Below, piece after piece: positions 12,389 through 26,422 of a stretch of DNA of 64,000 nucleotides. The notes below the pieces were generated by a model. The model did not search any database. It saw nothing but the letters and a program-made list of their open reading frames with translations, and was not told the DNA's origin. How positions within the stretch are numbered: the stretch's first letter is position 1; each line of letters opens with the position of its first letter. The translations under genes were made by a program, and so were the position numbers. Origin of the DNA: Streblospio benedicti (lineage: Eukaryota; Annelida; Polychaeta; Spionida; Spionidae); assembly GCA_019095985.1 (NCBI GenBank), contig CM032666.1, positions 49,110,711 to 49,174,710 on the forward strand, read 5' to 3'.

Positions 12389-12512
12389 CGCTAATAGACA
12401 CATGCGTGTTATTTGTAATATTTTACCTATTATTAACATAGGTTGGTGCACGCTAATAGACACATGCGTGATATTTGTAATATTTTACCTATTATTAACA
12501 TAGGTTGGTGCT
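12389..12512 (+). repeat. 62-bp tandem duplication in myosin intron 1
   Basis: Copies 12389-12450 and 12451-12512 begin CGCTAATAGACACATGCGTG and end AACATAGGTTGGTGC. They differ at only about two positions, so the duplication is recent. It lies between the promoter and the first coding exon. Confidence 0.9.
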
Positions 12513-12779
12513 ATGATGCTGCATATCAGGCATCGTAGCATTTGATATAGGCCTACCTATATCAATGACGGAAGCTTAGATTCTTTGACTTCTCATTTTT
12601 CCCATGGTCAGTAAGGCTGAGTACACTATTGGATCAAATACAACCAACGAACAGAATGCATTTCATAGGCGACCTCGGGTACCAGCAATGGTAAAAGCCA
12701 GTGTATGTATCAGTTTCGCAAACCCACCTCCATTGCTGAAGTCACCGCGCCAACAAGGTGGCTGAGCACCGCTAGAAGG

Positions 12780-12860
12780 TTATTTTTATATCAACTCGAG
12801 CACTGTCATTAGCTAGCCACCTGAGACTCGTCGTGTGTGCTCATGATGGATATAAATAAC
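12780..12860 (+). promoter_or_regulatory. Possible intronic muscle enhancer or second promoter
   Basis: Within 80 bp are an A/T-rich MEF2-like stretch (GTTATTTTTATATC, 12779-12792), an E-box CACCTG (12818-12823) and TATAAATA (12851-12858). These motifs are common in muscle gene control regions, and the site is in myosin intron 1, but each motif is short. This is a weak inference. Confidence 0.25.
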
Positions 12861-13672
12861 AGCAGCCTGACATCCCAGACAACCGCCACGGTTACTCGCA
12901 TATTATTAGAGGTCGAAGGCAACATACGCTTAGATGTACATTGATGATACGTGAAAAAGTACGATTTCTGCAATCGTTCATCCAGTGTGTGTTCTTTGCT
13001 TAATCCAAAAGTTAGTGAAAACAGTAATGATCACTCAAATTAATAATAAATAGGAAACATAATCGAGCTTATTGTTGTGAACGCTAAGGAATGTTCAACA
13101 CAGATTACAATGACACAAATGGCACGAATTATGCGAATGACTTTTAACAAGATATTTACCCGAACCCCTGATATTTATGAATAGCAACACCTGACAAATA
13201 TTTATAAATATTATTAAAATACCAACGACTAACATCATTTTTATTTGACTGTTTGTAATTATAAATGAGGTTTCTATTTGTGACTTTTTACATGATAAAT
13301 CACCAAGGACCGACCATTGATACAAACCTAAAACCTCTATATGATTAATGATAAACAAAGTACCATGCCAGTTATAACTATCATACCCAACTGATATATA
13401 CCCATATGTTCATGTCGAAGCAAGTGATGTGTTTTAGTTATACACACACCGGGCTCGATGAGTAAATGAGCAAAACAGTACGATTCTGATAATCAGTGGC
13501 CGTGCAAATTATGTATTCATATCTATACTGCTATTTCTCAGTGGCAATGTCATTCAGAAGACAGGCGGTCACCTTCCTTCATTGTGCTTTTGCAGGTCTA
13601 GGGCTACTCCCCTATTGCGTACTCTCTGTGAACGGTTTTCGGTTCCTCTGAGCAACAAGAACACACTTCACT

Positions 13673-16600
13673 ATGGCATTCAATCCATTCCCGGGTGATC
13701 CGGACTTCAAGTTTCTCGCTCTTGAGCGGGAAGAGCTGGCTGCCATTCAGGTGAGAATCCTTAATGTCGATTCGGCGAATGAACCGTATTGATATTTTCT
13801 AATTTTATACGAGGGAAGTTCTTGCAATATGAAAAACACTACTCACTACACATGTTTACTATATGAGTGGAGTTGTTAAAAGATAAAGTAAAATATACTT
13901 CAATCCGTGTATGCCTACATCGATAATTTTTATGCTGTCTTGTTTTAGGCTGCCCCCTACGATGGTAAGATTGACAAATGGTGCCCTGATGAGAAAGAGG
14001 GTTACGTGGCCTGCAAGATCGAGAGCACCGAGGGAGACAAAGTCACCGTATCAACTAACAGCGGAGTGAGTACTCAAACATTTGAATTATTGTGTACAGT
14101 TAGTTCAACATAATTATGAACAATGCTGTACCTGTATGTGCATGCATACTACGATTACACCAACATTGCAAACGTTTTTCTTCGTTTACAGAATAGGACT
14201 GTCAAGAAAGATGATCTGTGTGACATGAATCCTCCCAAGTTCGAGAAATGCGTGGACATGGCCAACTTGACTTACCTCAGCGAGGCCGCTATCCTGTACA
14301 ACTTGAGGTCTAGATACGGATCCACCCTCATCTACGTACGTTTCTGTCTAGTTACATATTAGCTGTTCCTTTTTTAAAACCATCAACAGAGTACCAAATG
14401 CTATCAATACAAAAACCTCAATGGAAGCAGTGCGCATGTGCACAAGTATTAACTATACGTGAAATACGTCGTAAGATACACGTACAGAACAGTAATTGAT
14501 ACAACATATGCACATCACGGAAACGAGGTTTACACTCTACTGCAATTTACATATCTCCTTTCTTGAAAAGAGGAGCCCAATGTGTTAGCAGCACAATCTA
14601 ATAGATAGAAAAGGTTGTTTGTTGCAGTAGCAGACCGTATGCACCTATTCCCATGCATCCACCTCCAAACTATCTGTTTAAATAAAGCGTCGTCTTCTTA
14701 ATTCTCTTACAGACCTACTCTGGTCTCTTCTGCGTCGTGATCAACCCTTACAGACGTCTTCCCATCTACACCCCCAACGTGGTGTCCAAGTACCGTGGAA
14801 AGAGGAGAACCGAGATGCCCCCTCACTTGTTCGCTGTTGCCGATAACGCCTACCAAGACATGGTCCAGAACAGAGAGAACCAGTCCTGCTTGATTACGTA
14901 AGTGCTAAACATTGCATGACGAACCGCAATTGACATGTTAATAAGAAATTGGCGTAAATTTGACTACAAGTATACCTTTATACGTGGTGTACCTAATCAC
15001 ACCCACCTCTTCTCTTTCCTGAATCTAGTGGGGAGTCTGGTGCCGGTAAGACTGAGAACACCAAAAAGGTTATCGCTTATTTCGCCATGGTAGCCGCTGC
15101 CCAGGCCGCACAGGCCGCCGAGGGAGGCGGAGCAAAGTCTGAGTGTGGTGGACTTGAGGACCAGATTGTCGCTACCAACCCCGTACTCGAGGCCTGGGGT
15201 AACGCCAAGACCGTCCGTAACAACAACTCTTCACGATTCGTAAGTGGTATAGATTAATATGCCTTTGCAGTGTAAATCATAACCAAGAGACTTTGAGCTG
15301 GAGATTTGATTCAGAGCTCAGTTAATGCATTTATAATAGCAAGATAGACCCCGAACCTACCTGACATGTACAACACCGTGGTCCTCAGTAGCTCAGTGGT
15401 TAGAGCGTACGACTTGAAAACAGGAGGTGTTTGCGTCGTAAGTTCGCGGCCCGGTCATGGCAGACACAGTGTCGCCAAAACCGTTACGTCGTACGTCTGC
15501 CACTGAGTTGCTGATTTCCACCGAGCGCGTCGCCACCGTACAGTGTTACTAGACGGTAGCGACGCCAAACGGAGGTTCGGAAGCCTCGTTAAAAGGCGTG
15601 TCCCGTGTAGAGGAGAGCCACACCTCTGCACGTAAAAGAACTCGCCTAGTTTGAAAACTATAGCTAGTGTGATCCCTCCATTACCCTTGGCTCAGTTGGT
15701 TACCTAACTTGCCAAACAAACAAGGACCACATTGGAAATAAGCATTACATATATATATGTACGCTTTCATGTGCTATCCTAGGAACATTAGTTCCTGAAG
15801 AATATCAAATCAAATCAAATCAAACACATATTTCATTTGACATTTTAGGGTAAATTCATCCGTATTCATTTCGGTACTTCTGGCAAGATCGCCGGAGCCG
15901 ATATTGAATCCTGTAAGTACAAATATTCACAACGATTCTGCAATATTGATAAAGTTAAAGTTACCATGTGCTTTAACAATTCCACGCCCAACTGTCAAAA
16001 TGATGCATTCAACACTCGTGTGATTTCTTCCAGACCTTCTCGAGAAGTCTCGTGTGACATACCAGATGCCCGGTGTGGAGCGTAACTACCACATCTTCTA
16101 CTGGCTCATGTCCGGCCAGTTCCCTGAGTATGCAGGTGAGAATAGAGCTAAACGCATTTATCATATCACGATGTTAGACTTATATTTTACAAATCACACC
16201 CATGCATCTACAACATAATCAAGGTAAAACTGTAATTTTGCATTGATACTGTATTCAGTATAATAAAAAACGAATGGCACACAAATACTCTGCAGATTAT
16301 GCAATTCAATTTAAATGTATACAGATCGGCACCAACAGCTTCTTACACATAACAGCCAATGCGTTGTTTTTATTACAGAGAAATTCTTGTACTCTGAGGA
16401 TCCGGGCATGTACCACTTCATCAACCAGGGCTGTCTTACCGTTGACGGCATGGACGACAAAGAAGAAATGAGACTTGTAGATGTAAGTTTTACTTTCCTC
16501 CTAGTTGTTTGGATTGTGTTAAAAATAGCTTACAATCGAGCACACACACTGTTATCCTTCATAAGGGCACTTAATTGGTCGAGTGTGTAATAATGAGTAT

Positions 16601-19600
16601 ATTTTGCAGCTGTGATTGATGCAAAGAAATAATTACCTTTCGTTTCAAAATGTTGAAAGAATCGAATTTCAAACATAAACCATGCAATATTTTTACTTCT
16701 CAGGTTGCATTCAGCGATCTTGGCATCTGCGAGAGTGAGAAGTTTGGCATGTACCGTGTGTCTATTGCCATCATTTTGTTCGGTGAAATGAAATTCAAGC
16801 AGAGACCCAGAGAGGAGCAGGCCGATTGCGATGGCACCCAAGGTATGTAATTGTTTCCCCCCAATTTCACTGAAACGCAATGATGTTTTATTTAAGCCAT
16901 TCAGTATTGTCTACTGTCTTACGTACCATATCATTGTAACGTGTCAAATGAATCGAACATCGTAACAAAATCAGCATATTAATTCATTTGTACAAAAACA
17001 GAGGCTGAGAAGATCGCTTTCTTGCTGGGCATCAACTGCCAGGATCTCCTGAATGCCCTGCTCAAGCCCAAGGTGAAAGTTGGCAACGACTATGTGACCA
17101 AGGGCCAGAACATGGACCAGGTGCTCTTCGCCACATCTGCTTTGTCCAAGGCCCTGTTCGCTCGTATGTTCCACTGGCTCGTAGCCCGTGTCAACCAAAC
17201 TCTTGCCACCAATGCCAAGCGTCAGTACTTCATTGGTGTGCTCGATATCGCCGGCTTTGAGATCTTCGAGTTCAACACTCTGGAGCAGCTTTGCATCAAC
17301 TACACCAACGAATGTCTGCAGCAATTCTTCAACCACCACATGTTTGTGCTTGAGCAAGAAGAGTACAAGAAGGAAGGTATCCAGTGGGCCTTCATTGACT
17401 TCGGTATGGATTTGGCCAGAACCATCGATTTGATTGAAAAGGTCAGTACTAGACGGTTTCCTTTTGTAGACACATTCAAAAGCCGACTTTTGATATTTAA
17501 AAGTTTTCCCCACCAAATATACTAGAAAATTTCATATATTTACTTCCTATATGATTTACATCCTTTTGCTTTCAGCCTATGGGTATCCTCTCCATTCTTG
17601 AGGAACAGTGCATGTTCCCCAAGGCCGATGACAAGTCCTTTGTCACTATGCTGTACGACAACCATCTTGGCAAGAACGAGAGCTTTGGCAAGCCCAAGCC
17701 CAAAAAGGGTTCTAAGTTCGAGGCCCACTTTGAGCTGTACCACTATGCCGGTACTGTTGCCTACAACATTGGCGGCTGGCTGTTCAAGAACAAGGATCCC
17801 CTTACCGACACCGTGATGCAGGTGGTCGCCACATCCAAGGAACCAATGGTGGCCGGCTTCTTTGCTGAAGAGGTCGCAGCTCTGTCTGGCGGCGGCGGCG
17901 GTGGCGGCAAGAAGAAGAAGGGTGGCGGCAAGACCCTGTCTTCCCAGCACAAGGAGCAGCTTGGCAAGCTCATGCACCAGCTGCACACTACATCTCCTCA
18001 CTTCGTGCGTTGCATCATCCCCAACGAGATCAAGACCCCAGGCATCCTTGATGCTGCCCTGGTACTTCATCAGCTGCGTTGTAATGGTGTGATGGAGGGC
18101 ATCCGTATCTGCCGTATGGGCTTCCCCAGCAGAATGCTTTACGCTGAGTTCAAGCAGAGGTATTGTTTTCAAATGATATATAGTAAACATAACACCACAT
18201 AACAAGTAAATTCATACCAGAATTTCTTTAAAGACAAATATTTCATTTGGTATTGACTGACATTCCTCCCCTAAACTGATGTTTCTATTTCCATTCTTTT
18301 ATTCTCGTACACTGATCTGCACCCTTTGAGACTGTCCTGTAAGGTTTAATTTCGTTTTATTTATTTACCTGCAATCAGGACATCTTTAAATGAACAAAAT
18401 ACAATGCATATGTCACCTTGTTGGCAATCTAAACAAAACAATGAATGATCATTGTATTAGTTTTATACTGCAGTTATCACCTTAATGATTGCACCCTTAT
18501 CCTCGTGGAAAATACCTTTTCCTACAACCATCCCACAAACCTAAGATAAATCCTTATCACAGCATGTTATACCATTTATTTATTTCCTATAGCAGCCAAG
18601 GCAAGCTAACACCAATACATGTATACCAACCATCACATTCATTCCTACTCCTGATCCAGAATAAACACTGGTGTTGCATACCCTTGGTGTTATCCATACC
18701 CGATCAAGTTCCAATCTTGCACGGATGCATTGCTCATGTCAGCATTACAACATCATTCTAATGGTGAGTAACTGATTGATTGTGTGCATGTTTACGCATA
18801 TTGATCATGTAAATATTAGCTACTGTCACATAATATGACGAAACTCTAAGCATTACTATAGTAAATGGTTAAGAGTGTTGCTACGAAGTTAGTGTAATTA
18901 ATTGTTTGTTTTTGAGATAGTATGTAAAATACTCTAGTCTTGTAATATCAACATTCTAAAAATTATAACACGGTTATATACAAGCATTAACGTTTTCGAG
19001 CTCTAGTAAAAATAATGTTCTGACTTTTAGATACTCCATCCTTGCTCCCAATGCCATCCCAGCTGGAGGATTCGTTGACGGCAAAGTCGTCACTGAGAAG
19101 GTCTTGGCTGCTTTGACCCTCGAGGAAAATAGCTACAAGATTGGCCACACAAAGGTCTTCTTCAGAGCTGGTGTACTTGGTACTCTTGAGGAGTTGCGTG
19201 ACACTCGCCTCACTAAGATCTTCACCCTCTTCCAGGCTCATGTCCGTGGTCATCTGATGAGAAGGAATTATCAGAAACTCATTGACCAGAGGTATTTTCA
19301 TGTTTGCTTTTAGCTGCTGTTTAATACTGAAATCCATATAAAATATACGGATGATTAACCTTTCGACAGTAAATCTGATTTTAGGAAAAACATGATTTGT
19401 CCGTATATTATCCGTTGATATTTGAGAATATTTGATATCATAACAGCTTATGTTTCAGCACATTGTAAATGATCATTGTCTTTATGCAACATCTTAGGCT
19501 GGCGTTGAGCATCATTCAGAGGAACATCCGCAAATGGCTGCTGATGAGGAACTGGCAGTGGTGGAAGTTGTACACCATGGTCAAGCCTCTGCTGACCGCG

Positions 19601-22600
19601 GCAAAGGAAGCTGATGAGATGGAGAAGAAAATGAAAGAATTCGAGAAGACTATGGAAGATTTCAAGAAATGCGAGGAGCTGAAGAAGGAGCTGGAAGCAC
19701 AGAACTCGACTCTTCTTCAGGCTAAGAATGACATGTTCTCTGAGCTTCAGTCCATCCAGGATTGCCTTGGTGAGGCCGAGGAGCGCATTGAGCAGTTGGT
19801 CATCCAGAAGGGAGAATTCGAAGCTAACATTAAGGAGCTGGAAGAGAGCTTAGAAGCAGCTGAGCAAGATGGTGCAAAGGGCGCGGAAGTGAGGAAGGCC
19901 CTCAATGACAAGATCAACGGCTTGAAAGAGAATGTTGAAAAACTTGAATTGAACATCCAGAAACTTGAGCAGGAGAAGCAGGCGAAGGACAACCAGATCA
20001 AGACCCTAAATGACGAAATGTCTCGCCAAGATGAAGCCATTGCTAAGCTGAAGAAGGAAAAGGCGGATTTGGAAGAAAAGTTGAAGAGCAGCCAGGAAGC
20101 CTGCCAGGGCGAGGAAGATAAGGTGAACCACCTCAACAAGCTTAAGCAGAAGCTTGAGTCAAATATTGACGAGCTCCAAGATAACCTTGAACGCGAAAAG
20201 AAGGTCCGCTCGGATGTTGAGAAAGCTAAGAGGAAGGTTGAAGGTGACCTCAAGCAGACCCAGGAGGTTGTTGTTGAGCTCGAGGGTATCAAGAGGGATC
20301 TTGAAGATAAGGTTAAGAGGTACGTGGCATATATTTGAATACAACCCATCTCATGTATAGTAGATCATATCTATCAAGAGTCGTAATTAAAAGACCACAT
20401 AGGCCTCAAATGGTCTTCACAGAGAGGTGGTTTCTTTATTGAGGTTTACTGTAGTCTCTTTATGAAATCTCAGGACTGGAAAATACTCTTATAGGGTTGG
20501 TCGTAATTGGAGGTTATACTGTATCCTGCATGTTAAAATTACGTAATCATACTTGATAAAATTGAATTGTAGCCGCAAAACTAATTAGAATATGGTTCAT
20601 AATAGGAAGGACAAGGATATTGCTGATCTCGGCCGAAAGGTTGAAGAAGGTGAGAGCCAAATTGGTAACCTCAACAAGAAAATCAAGGCTCTTCAACAGC
20701 AAATCTCTGAGCTCGAGGAGGAACTTGAAGCTGAAAGGCAGGCCCGTGCTAAGGTACTAGTATTGTCACATTATATTAAAACACAACAATTGAACGACTC
20801 CAGGAACATTAATGTTACTATTACTGCAATAAAAGGTTTGAAAATCTGCAATATACTTATGTATTTTCAGTCTGAGAAGGTCCGCAACGAACTGCAGAAT
20901 GAATTGGAAGATTTTGCCCAGCGTCTTGATGAGGCTGGTGGTGCTACTGCTGCTCAGATGGATCTTAATAAGAAACGCGAGAATGATATTCAGAAACTTC
21001 GTCGTGATCTTGAGGAATCTGCCCTTGCCAACGAAGCCACAATTGCTGCTCTCCGCAAAAAACAGGCTGATGTCCAGGCTGAGCTTGGTGATCAGGTTGA
21101 AAATTTGAACAAGATCAAGTCCAAGGTTGAAAAGGAGAAGAATCAGCTCAAGTCCGAGCTTGATGATGCTCAAGGTCAACTCGACATGGTCAGCAAGAAG
21201 AGAGTAAGTTGATTGTTACCTGTCAAATCAATGTAAAACTATATTATATAGATCATGTTTTATTTTTTCAAATCTAAATTCTACACGGATATATTGTATT
21301 GGAACGTTTGATGTTTAAATGTATGCATAAAAATTACCGTTTAACTTTAACCCGTGTACAATTGAATTACAGATGGCTGCTGAAAAGCTTGCTAAGTCCC
21401 TTGAAGCTCAACTGGGTGAGGCCAATGCCCGTCTTGATGAATCTTCCCGCCGTGCATCAGAGCTTGAGGCTGCCAAGGCACGTGCTGGCCAGGAAGGCGC
21501 CGATCTTCAGCGTGCTGTTGAGGAGGCTGAGAGCCAAGTGAGTCAGCTCAGCAAGGCTAAGGCTAACTTGAGCAGACAGCTTGAAGAGGCCAAGGGTTCC
21601 TTGGAAGAGGAGTCTCGCATGCGCCAGAAGCTTTCTGGTGAGAACCGTAATCTCCAGAGTGACTTGGACGCTCTGAGGGAGCAGCTTGAGGAAGAACAGG
21701 AGGGCCGCGCTGACTTGCAGCGTCTCCTTGCTAAGGCTAATACTGAAGCCAGTAGCTGGCGCCAGAAGTGCGAGTCTGGCCAGGGTGGTGGCAGCTCAGA
21801 AGAGATGGAAGACCTCAAGAGGAAGATGAATGCCAAGCTTGCTGAGGCAGAAAGTGCTGCCGAGAATGCTCAGGCAAAGGCCAGCACATTGGAGAAGGCA
21901 AGAAACCGTATGCAGGGCGAGTTGGAAGATCTCATGATTGAGTGTGAGAGAAGCCAGGCTGTTGCCAACCAAGCTGAGAAACGCCAGCGTGCGTTCGACA
22001 AGACCATTGACGAATGGAAGAGGAAGGTTGCAGATGTCCAGGGCGAGCTCGACAGAGCTGGTGCTGAAGCCCGTTCTGCAGCTACGGAGGTATTCCGCAT
22101 GAAGTCTTCTGTTGATGAGGCCCAAGACACCATTGCTGCTCTTCGCAGAGAGAACAAGAACCTCTCAGGTTGGTATTTCGTTAATGAATACTTTCAATTT
22201 TAATGCGGTCCATTGTAACATTACGTTGTTGAAAAGATGACACAAACATGAAGACCTTCTGAATTCAATTGAATTGCAGATGAAATCCGGGACATCACCG
22301 ATCAGCTTGGCGAGGGTGGCCGCTCTGTGCACGAGCTGGAGAAGGCACGCAAGCGCTTGGAAATGGAGAAGGAAGAGCTTCAGTCCGCCTTGGAGGAGGC
22401 TGAGGCTGCCCTGGAACAGGAGGAGGCCAAAGTGCAGCGTGCTCAGCTCGACATCGGGCTTATCCGCCAGGAGATCGACCGCCGTCTGGCCGAGAAGGAC
22501 GAGGAGTTTGAGAACACACGGTATATCATAAGCTGTCACACATTACAAAAAATATTTAACTTCTGTCTATAATAAACATGCATGTCTGAGTAGATTTAAA

Positions 22601-24503
22601 TGAATGGGGGCGTTCTCATGGCACATGTAATAGATGTGTGTTATCTAAAATGGTGTTAATGTTTTCACGTGTGTAATATTTGACCCTAGTAATACCTACG
22701 AAACACAACACTTACCCCAAAGGTCACTGTGAATTAACTTTAAGAACAAAAAATATGATTGTGGTCAAATTGATGATATTGTTAATTACATTACATTACA
22801 GCAAGAACAACCAGCGCTCTTTGGAGTCCCTCCAGGCTTCATTCGAGGCTGAGGCCCGTGGCAAGTCTGAGGCCATCCGCCAGAAGAAGAAGTTGGAGGC
22901 TGACATCAATGAGCTCGAAGCTGCTCTTGACGGTGCCAACCGTGGACGTGCTGAGGCAGAGAAGAACATCAAGAGGTACCAGAACCAGATCCGTGAGCTG
23001 CAGCAGGCCATTGAAGAGGAACAGCGTGCTAGAGATGACGCCCGTGAGAAGTACAATGCTTCTGAGCGCCGATCCAATGTTCTTGCCGGTGAAGTCGAGG
23101 AGCTGAGGACCCAGCTTGAGTCCTCAGAGCGTGCCCGCAAGGGAGCCGAAGGCGAGCTTAACGAGGCTGCTGACCGTGTGTCTGAGCTGAGCACCCAGGC
23201 CGCCTCTCTGGCTGCCGCAAAGAGGAAGCTGGAGACCGATGTGCAGGCCATGCAGACCGACCTCGAGGATCAGTCTAATGAGTTGAAGGCTGCTGAGGAG
23301 GCTGCCAAGAAGGCGATGACTGATGCCGCTAGACTGGCTGAGGAGCTTCGCCAGGAGCAGGAGCACGCTTCTCACATTGAGAAGATGCGTCGCACTCTTG
23401 AGGGTCAAGTCAAGGAGCTGCAGGCTCGTCTTGATGAGGCTGAGGCATCCGCTCTCAAGGGAGGCAAAAGGATGATCCAGAAGCTCGAACAGCGCGTGCG
23501 TGAGCTGGAAGTGGAGCTTGACAACGAACAGAGGCGTCATGCTGAGACATCCAAGGGCATCAGGAAGCAGGACCGCCGCATCAAGGAGCTCGCGTTCCAG
23601 GCTGACGAGGACCGCAAGGGACAGGAGAGAATGACCGACATGATCGACAAACTGCAACAGAAGATCAAGACCTACAAGAGGCAGGTCGAGGAGGCTGTAA
23701 GTATTTGTAATATTGTCTTGTTTTCTAGAAACACTATTTACATACTGCAACTATTCATGTTTTATAACGGTATATTTTCTATTAGAATCTAGTCATTATC
23801 TTTGACAAATACGCGAACAGTCGTAAAGTATGCAACATGTATTTGTTGACACTGTATTACCATGACTAAATGCAAATCAATCCATTGTATCCCACACTCA
23901 AAAAGCGTATTCAAACCAGTAAATGACACTTTAAAACCCCATCAATACTGCATGTCGTCAGTCAAATTAACATCGTGGTAAAATCTGCTAGTTGCAAGAG
24001 GATATAAATGGTTGGATAAGACGCATGTTTGGAAAACACACTTGATATGCATTGAAACTACATCTATAACGTACTCGTACAGGAGGAGGTGGCCGCCGTG
24101 AACCTCGCCAAGTACCGCAAGGTGCAGCACGAGCTGGAGGAGGCAGAGGAGCGCGCCGACATGGCCGAGAACACGCTCGCCAAGCTGAGGGCCAAGAACA
24201 GGAGCAGCGCGTCCGTCGGACCCGTAAGTATACGCGCTTTTTGTTACACTCATATTGAGTTCGGGTAGTGAAATAGCAAGGGAATTAAGACTACTTTGTT
24301 GTGATACAAGGATTTTTGTTGTTGTTGAAAAAGTGGTGACTTAGAGATGATTTTTCTTTTTTTTCTTTTGCGATACGATGTTATTGTATATAATAGAAGT
24401 TTAAAGGGTCAAAGCAAATTAATTGTGACATTAATATTGATATTAGTATTACACATACTGATTGTCCTGATAATTCTTTCAGAAGCCGGTCGCACCCCAG
24501 TAA
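13673..24503 (+). CDS. Muscle myosin heavy chain (class II), complete, 20 coding exons
   Basis: Actin-based motor heavy chain of the thick filament. Coding exons: 13673-13750, 13949-14065, 14192-14335, 14713-14897, 15029-15239, 15849-15912, 16034-16135, 16379-16482, 16704-16842, 17002-17441, 17576-18159, 19031-19291, 19498-20319, 20606-20753, 20871-21203, 21373-22168, 22280-22520, 22802-23696, 24083-24223, 24483-24503. They total 5826 nt, or 1941 residues, the usual length, and every junction is in phase. Visible are the P-loop GESGAGKTE (176-184), switch I NNNSSRF (239-245), switch II DIAGFE (463-468), the reactive cysteines at 697 and 707 in [13 protein letters not shown], light-chain-binding IQ helices around 780-840, and a coiled-coil rod to a short non-helical tail ending KPVAPQ. 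Loop 2 (633-647) is an unusually pure Gly/Lys run. The leader exon starts at 13596. I found no duplicated mutually exclusive exons. Confidence 0.97.
15379..15831 (+). mobile_element. tRNA-derived SINE (family B) in a myosin intron
   Basis: The head contains TAGCTCAGTGGTTAGAGCG, a clear tRNA A box, and AAGTTCGCGGCCCG, a degenerate B box, with tRNA-like spacing. About 350 bp of unrelated body follows and the 3' end is a (CAAAT)n tail at about 15808-15827. It lies in the intron 15240-15848 in the sense direction. A 23-bp piece of the body (GGCAGACACAGTGTCGCC) recurs near 45787, so the family is dispersed. Confidence 0.85.
20365..20524 (-). mobile_element. pogo/Tigger-like MITE, reversed copy in a myosin intron (family C)
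   Basis: The right end GGAGGTTATACTGTA is the reverse complement of the family start. The interior has GGTCGTAATTGGAGG and GAGAGGTGGTTTC motifs that match the copies at 4449 and 9547. It lies in the short intron 20320-20605. The left boundary is unclear. Confidence 0.55.
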
Positions 24504-24935
24504 ACGCCATCTTCAGCATCAAACAGAATGACAACACCATCAATATAAAGGACACAACCACAGCAATATCTAAGAAACAGTCATTGTCAAGAGCCGCAAA
24601 TTCACAGGTCACGATCATTCCTGTTTGATAGACTAGTAATGATAGTTATCCGCAGTCCCATAGGCTATTATTCAGCACCAGTAGACATTTGTGTAGTGTT
24701 TTATTTGGAACAGTTTTGTTTGATTCGTTATGGCTTTCACCTCAAATTCTCAACGAACTGTAACAGGACAGATTATACATGATTGAAACAATGGTATTGA
24801 ACAAACATAGCTTTTTGTTGTCATGTATATAAAGGGAGTACGACGTTTTGTTTTTGTTGGTTGTTAAGTTATCAACTATTGTTATTAAATTATCATAGTG
24901 TGTTGTGTAGGCAGCGAAAAAAGGAAAAAAGTAGT

Positions 24936-24941
24936 AATAAA
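24936..24941 (+). terminator. Candidate polyadenylation signal of the myosin gene
   Basis: AATAAA lies 433 bp after the stop codon at 24501-24503. The intervening sequence is non-coding and AT-rich, as expected for a 3' UTR. A closer variant, ATTAAA, lies near 24884. Confidence 0.5.
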
Positions 24942-26422
24942 GATGAAAAATACACAATCTTAGAGTTATTCAATACACACCAACTTGTTCATTTTTTATT
25001 TCGTTTTATCTATATATACATCCTCAAATTATGCAATTTTTAAAATGACAGTTCATCTACACATCTATGGATTTTTCATAATGTGCATATTTAGAACCAC
25101 CTATACAAGTCTATTGTGCAAGGTAATTTCCTGGATCATTCGTTATCAAAATTACAATTACATACCATGGTAATTATTGATTGCTGTTCATGAACTTGAA
25201 GAGATCTATTAACAACACATGAGCAACAGATAATGAAAAAGAAATGTAGTTCTGATTTTTAATAGTATTTTCTTCTTGTTCTTCAAAAATGAAATTTAGT
25301 AAAGCATCCCACACATTATTAGCGTCTGATCCACTTTAAGTTAGATAAGAGTTCTATCACAAAATAAACATAACTTTAACTAATTGATTAGTCATCCAAG
25401 ATAGTCTATTATTAAACATTTATCCCCATTGAGATACAACATCTTACAAGTAGATATGAAATAATCAGTGCCTGACCAAGGTGTAGTGGGGCCCTTGGCT
25501 GGATTTGAAATGAACAATTTGATTGAACAATTTGTTGCGACTCTAGACATATTGCTGAGAGAAATTCTAACATATTTGTGGCCCCTGGTGCCCCATTTCA
25601 TTTGAAGAAATATACTTGTGACTTCTGGTCTGGTGCTTTTGGATAAAAAAAGTATACGTGAAAAAATGTTGACAACATCTAGGGTCCCCTAAAATATTTC
25701 ATGTCCATCGCCCCTACGTTTCACATGAGGATAGTTGCTCCAGATGCTCCAGACTTATCATTGATCTGCTACTGTGTACCACCTGCATTCTTTTCTGCTC
25801 GTCTGGTGGGTTATCTTGGGCATCTGAAGCTCATTTGGGGTAAAAACGAAGATTATATGGCTTTAGATCTGGAGATAAATGACAGATTCGGTAGTTTGAA
25901 GTTTTTAATTCTCTACATTTTTCTTCTTACAGCTGCGTTAATCCAAAAAGTTTTCAAACAATTTCAAAAAATAAGTTTTATTGACATTTACATATTAGAC
26001 AGTAACACAATAAATAATATGGACATTAATAATAACATAGTATCACACATTAGGGGCGGACCATTACTTAGTTGGGGGTGGTGGTGGTGGTGGTGGGGCG
26101 CGAGTATTTTTTTTTCTGACAAACATTTCTTTCAATCAGTACTTTAATTTCAACATTTTTTTTGCATACAAAATTGACGACGAGTTTCAAATTTTAATTA
26201 ATTAGTATTTATTACTTGTGTATTAAAACAGCGTGTATGTATTGAAAATACTACATGTACTAACATTTATATGTCAATATTGAAAATGAATTGAAATAAA
26301 TTAACGCTATTCACATGTGAAGCTTCAAAGAACCATATACACCTGTCAGATCACCTTTTGGCCGTCAACTCGTTCGGCTGTACGCCCACAATTAATATTT
26401 GCACAATAGTTTCTTTATTTTT

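Noticed and set aside
18489-18761. Open frame in the 871-bp myosin intron, considered as an alternative exon
   Set aside because: Its translation has no similarity to myosin and lacks in-phase splice sites.
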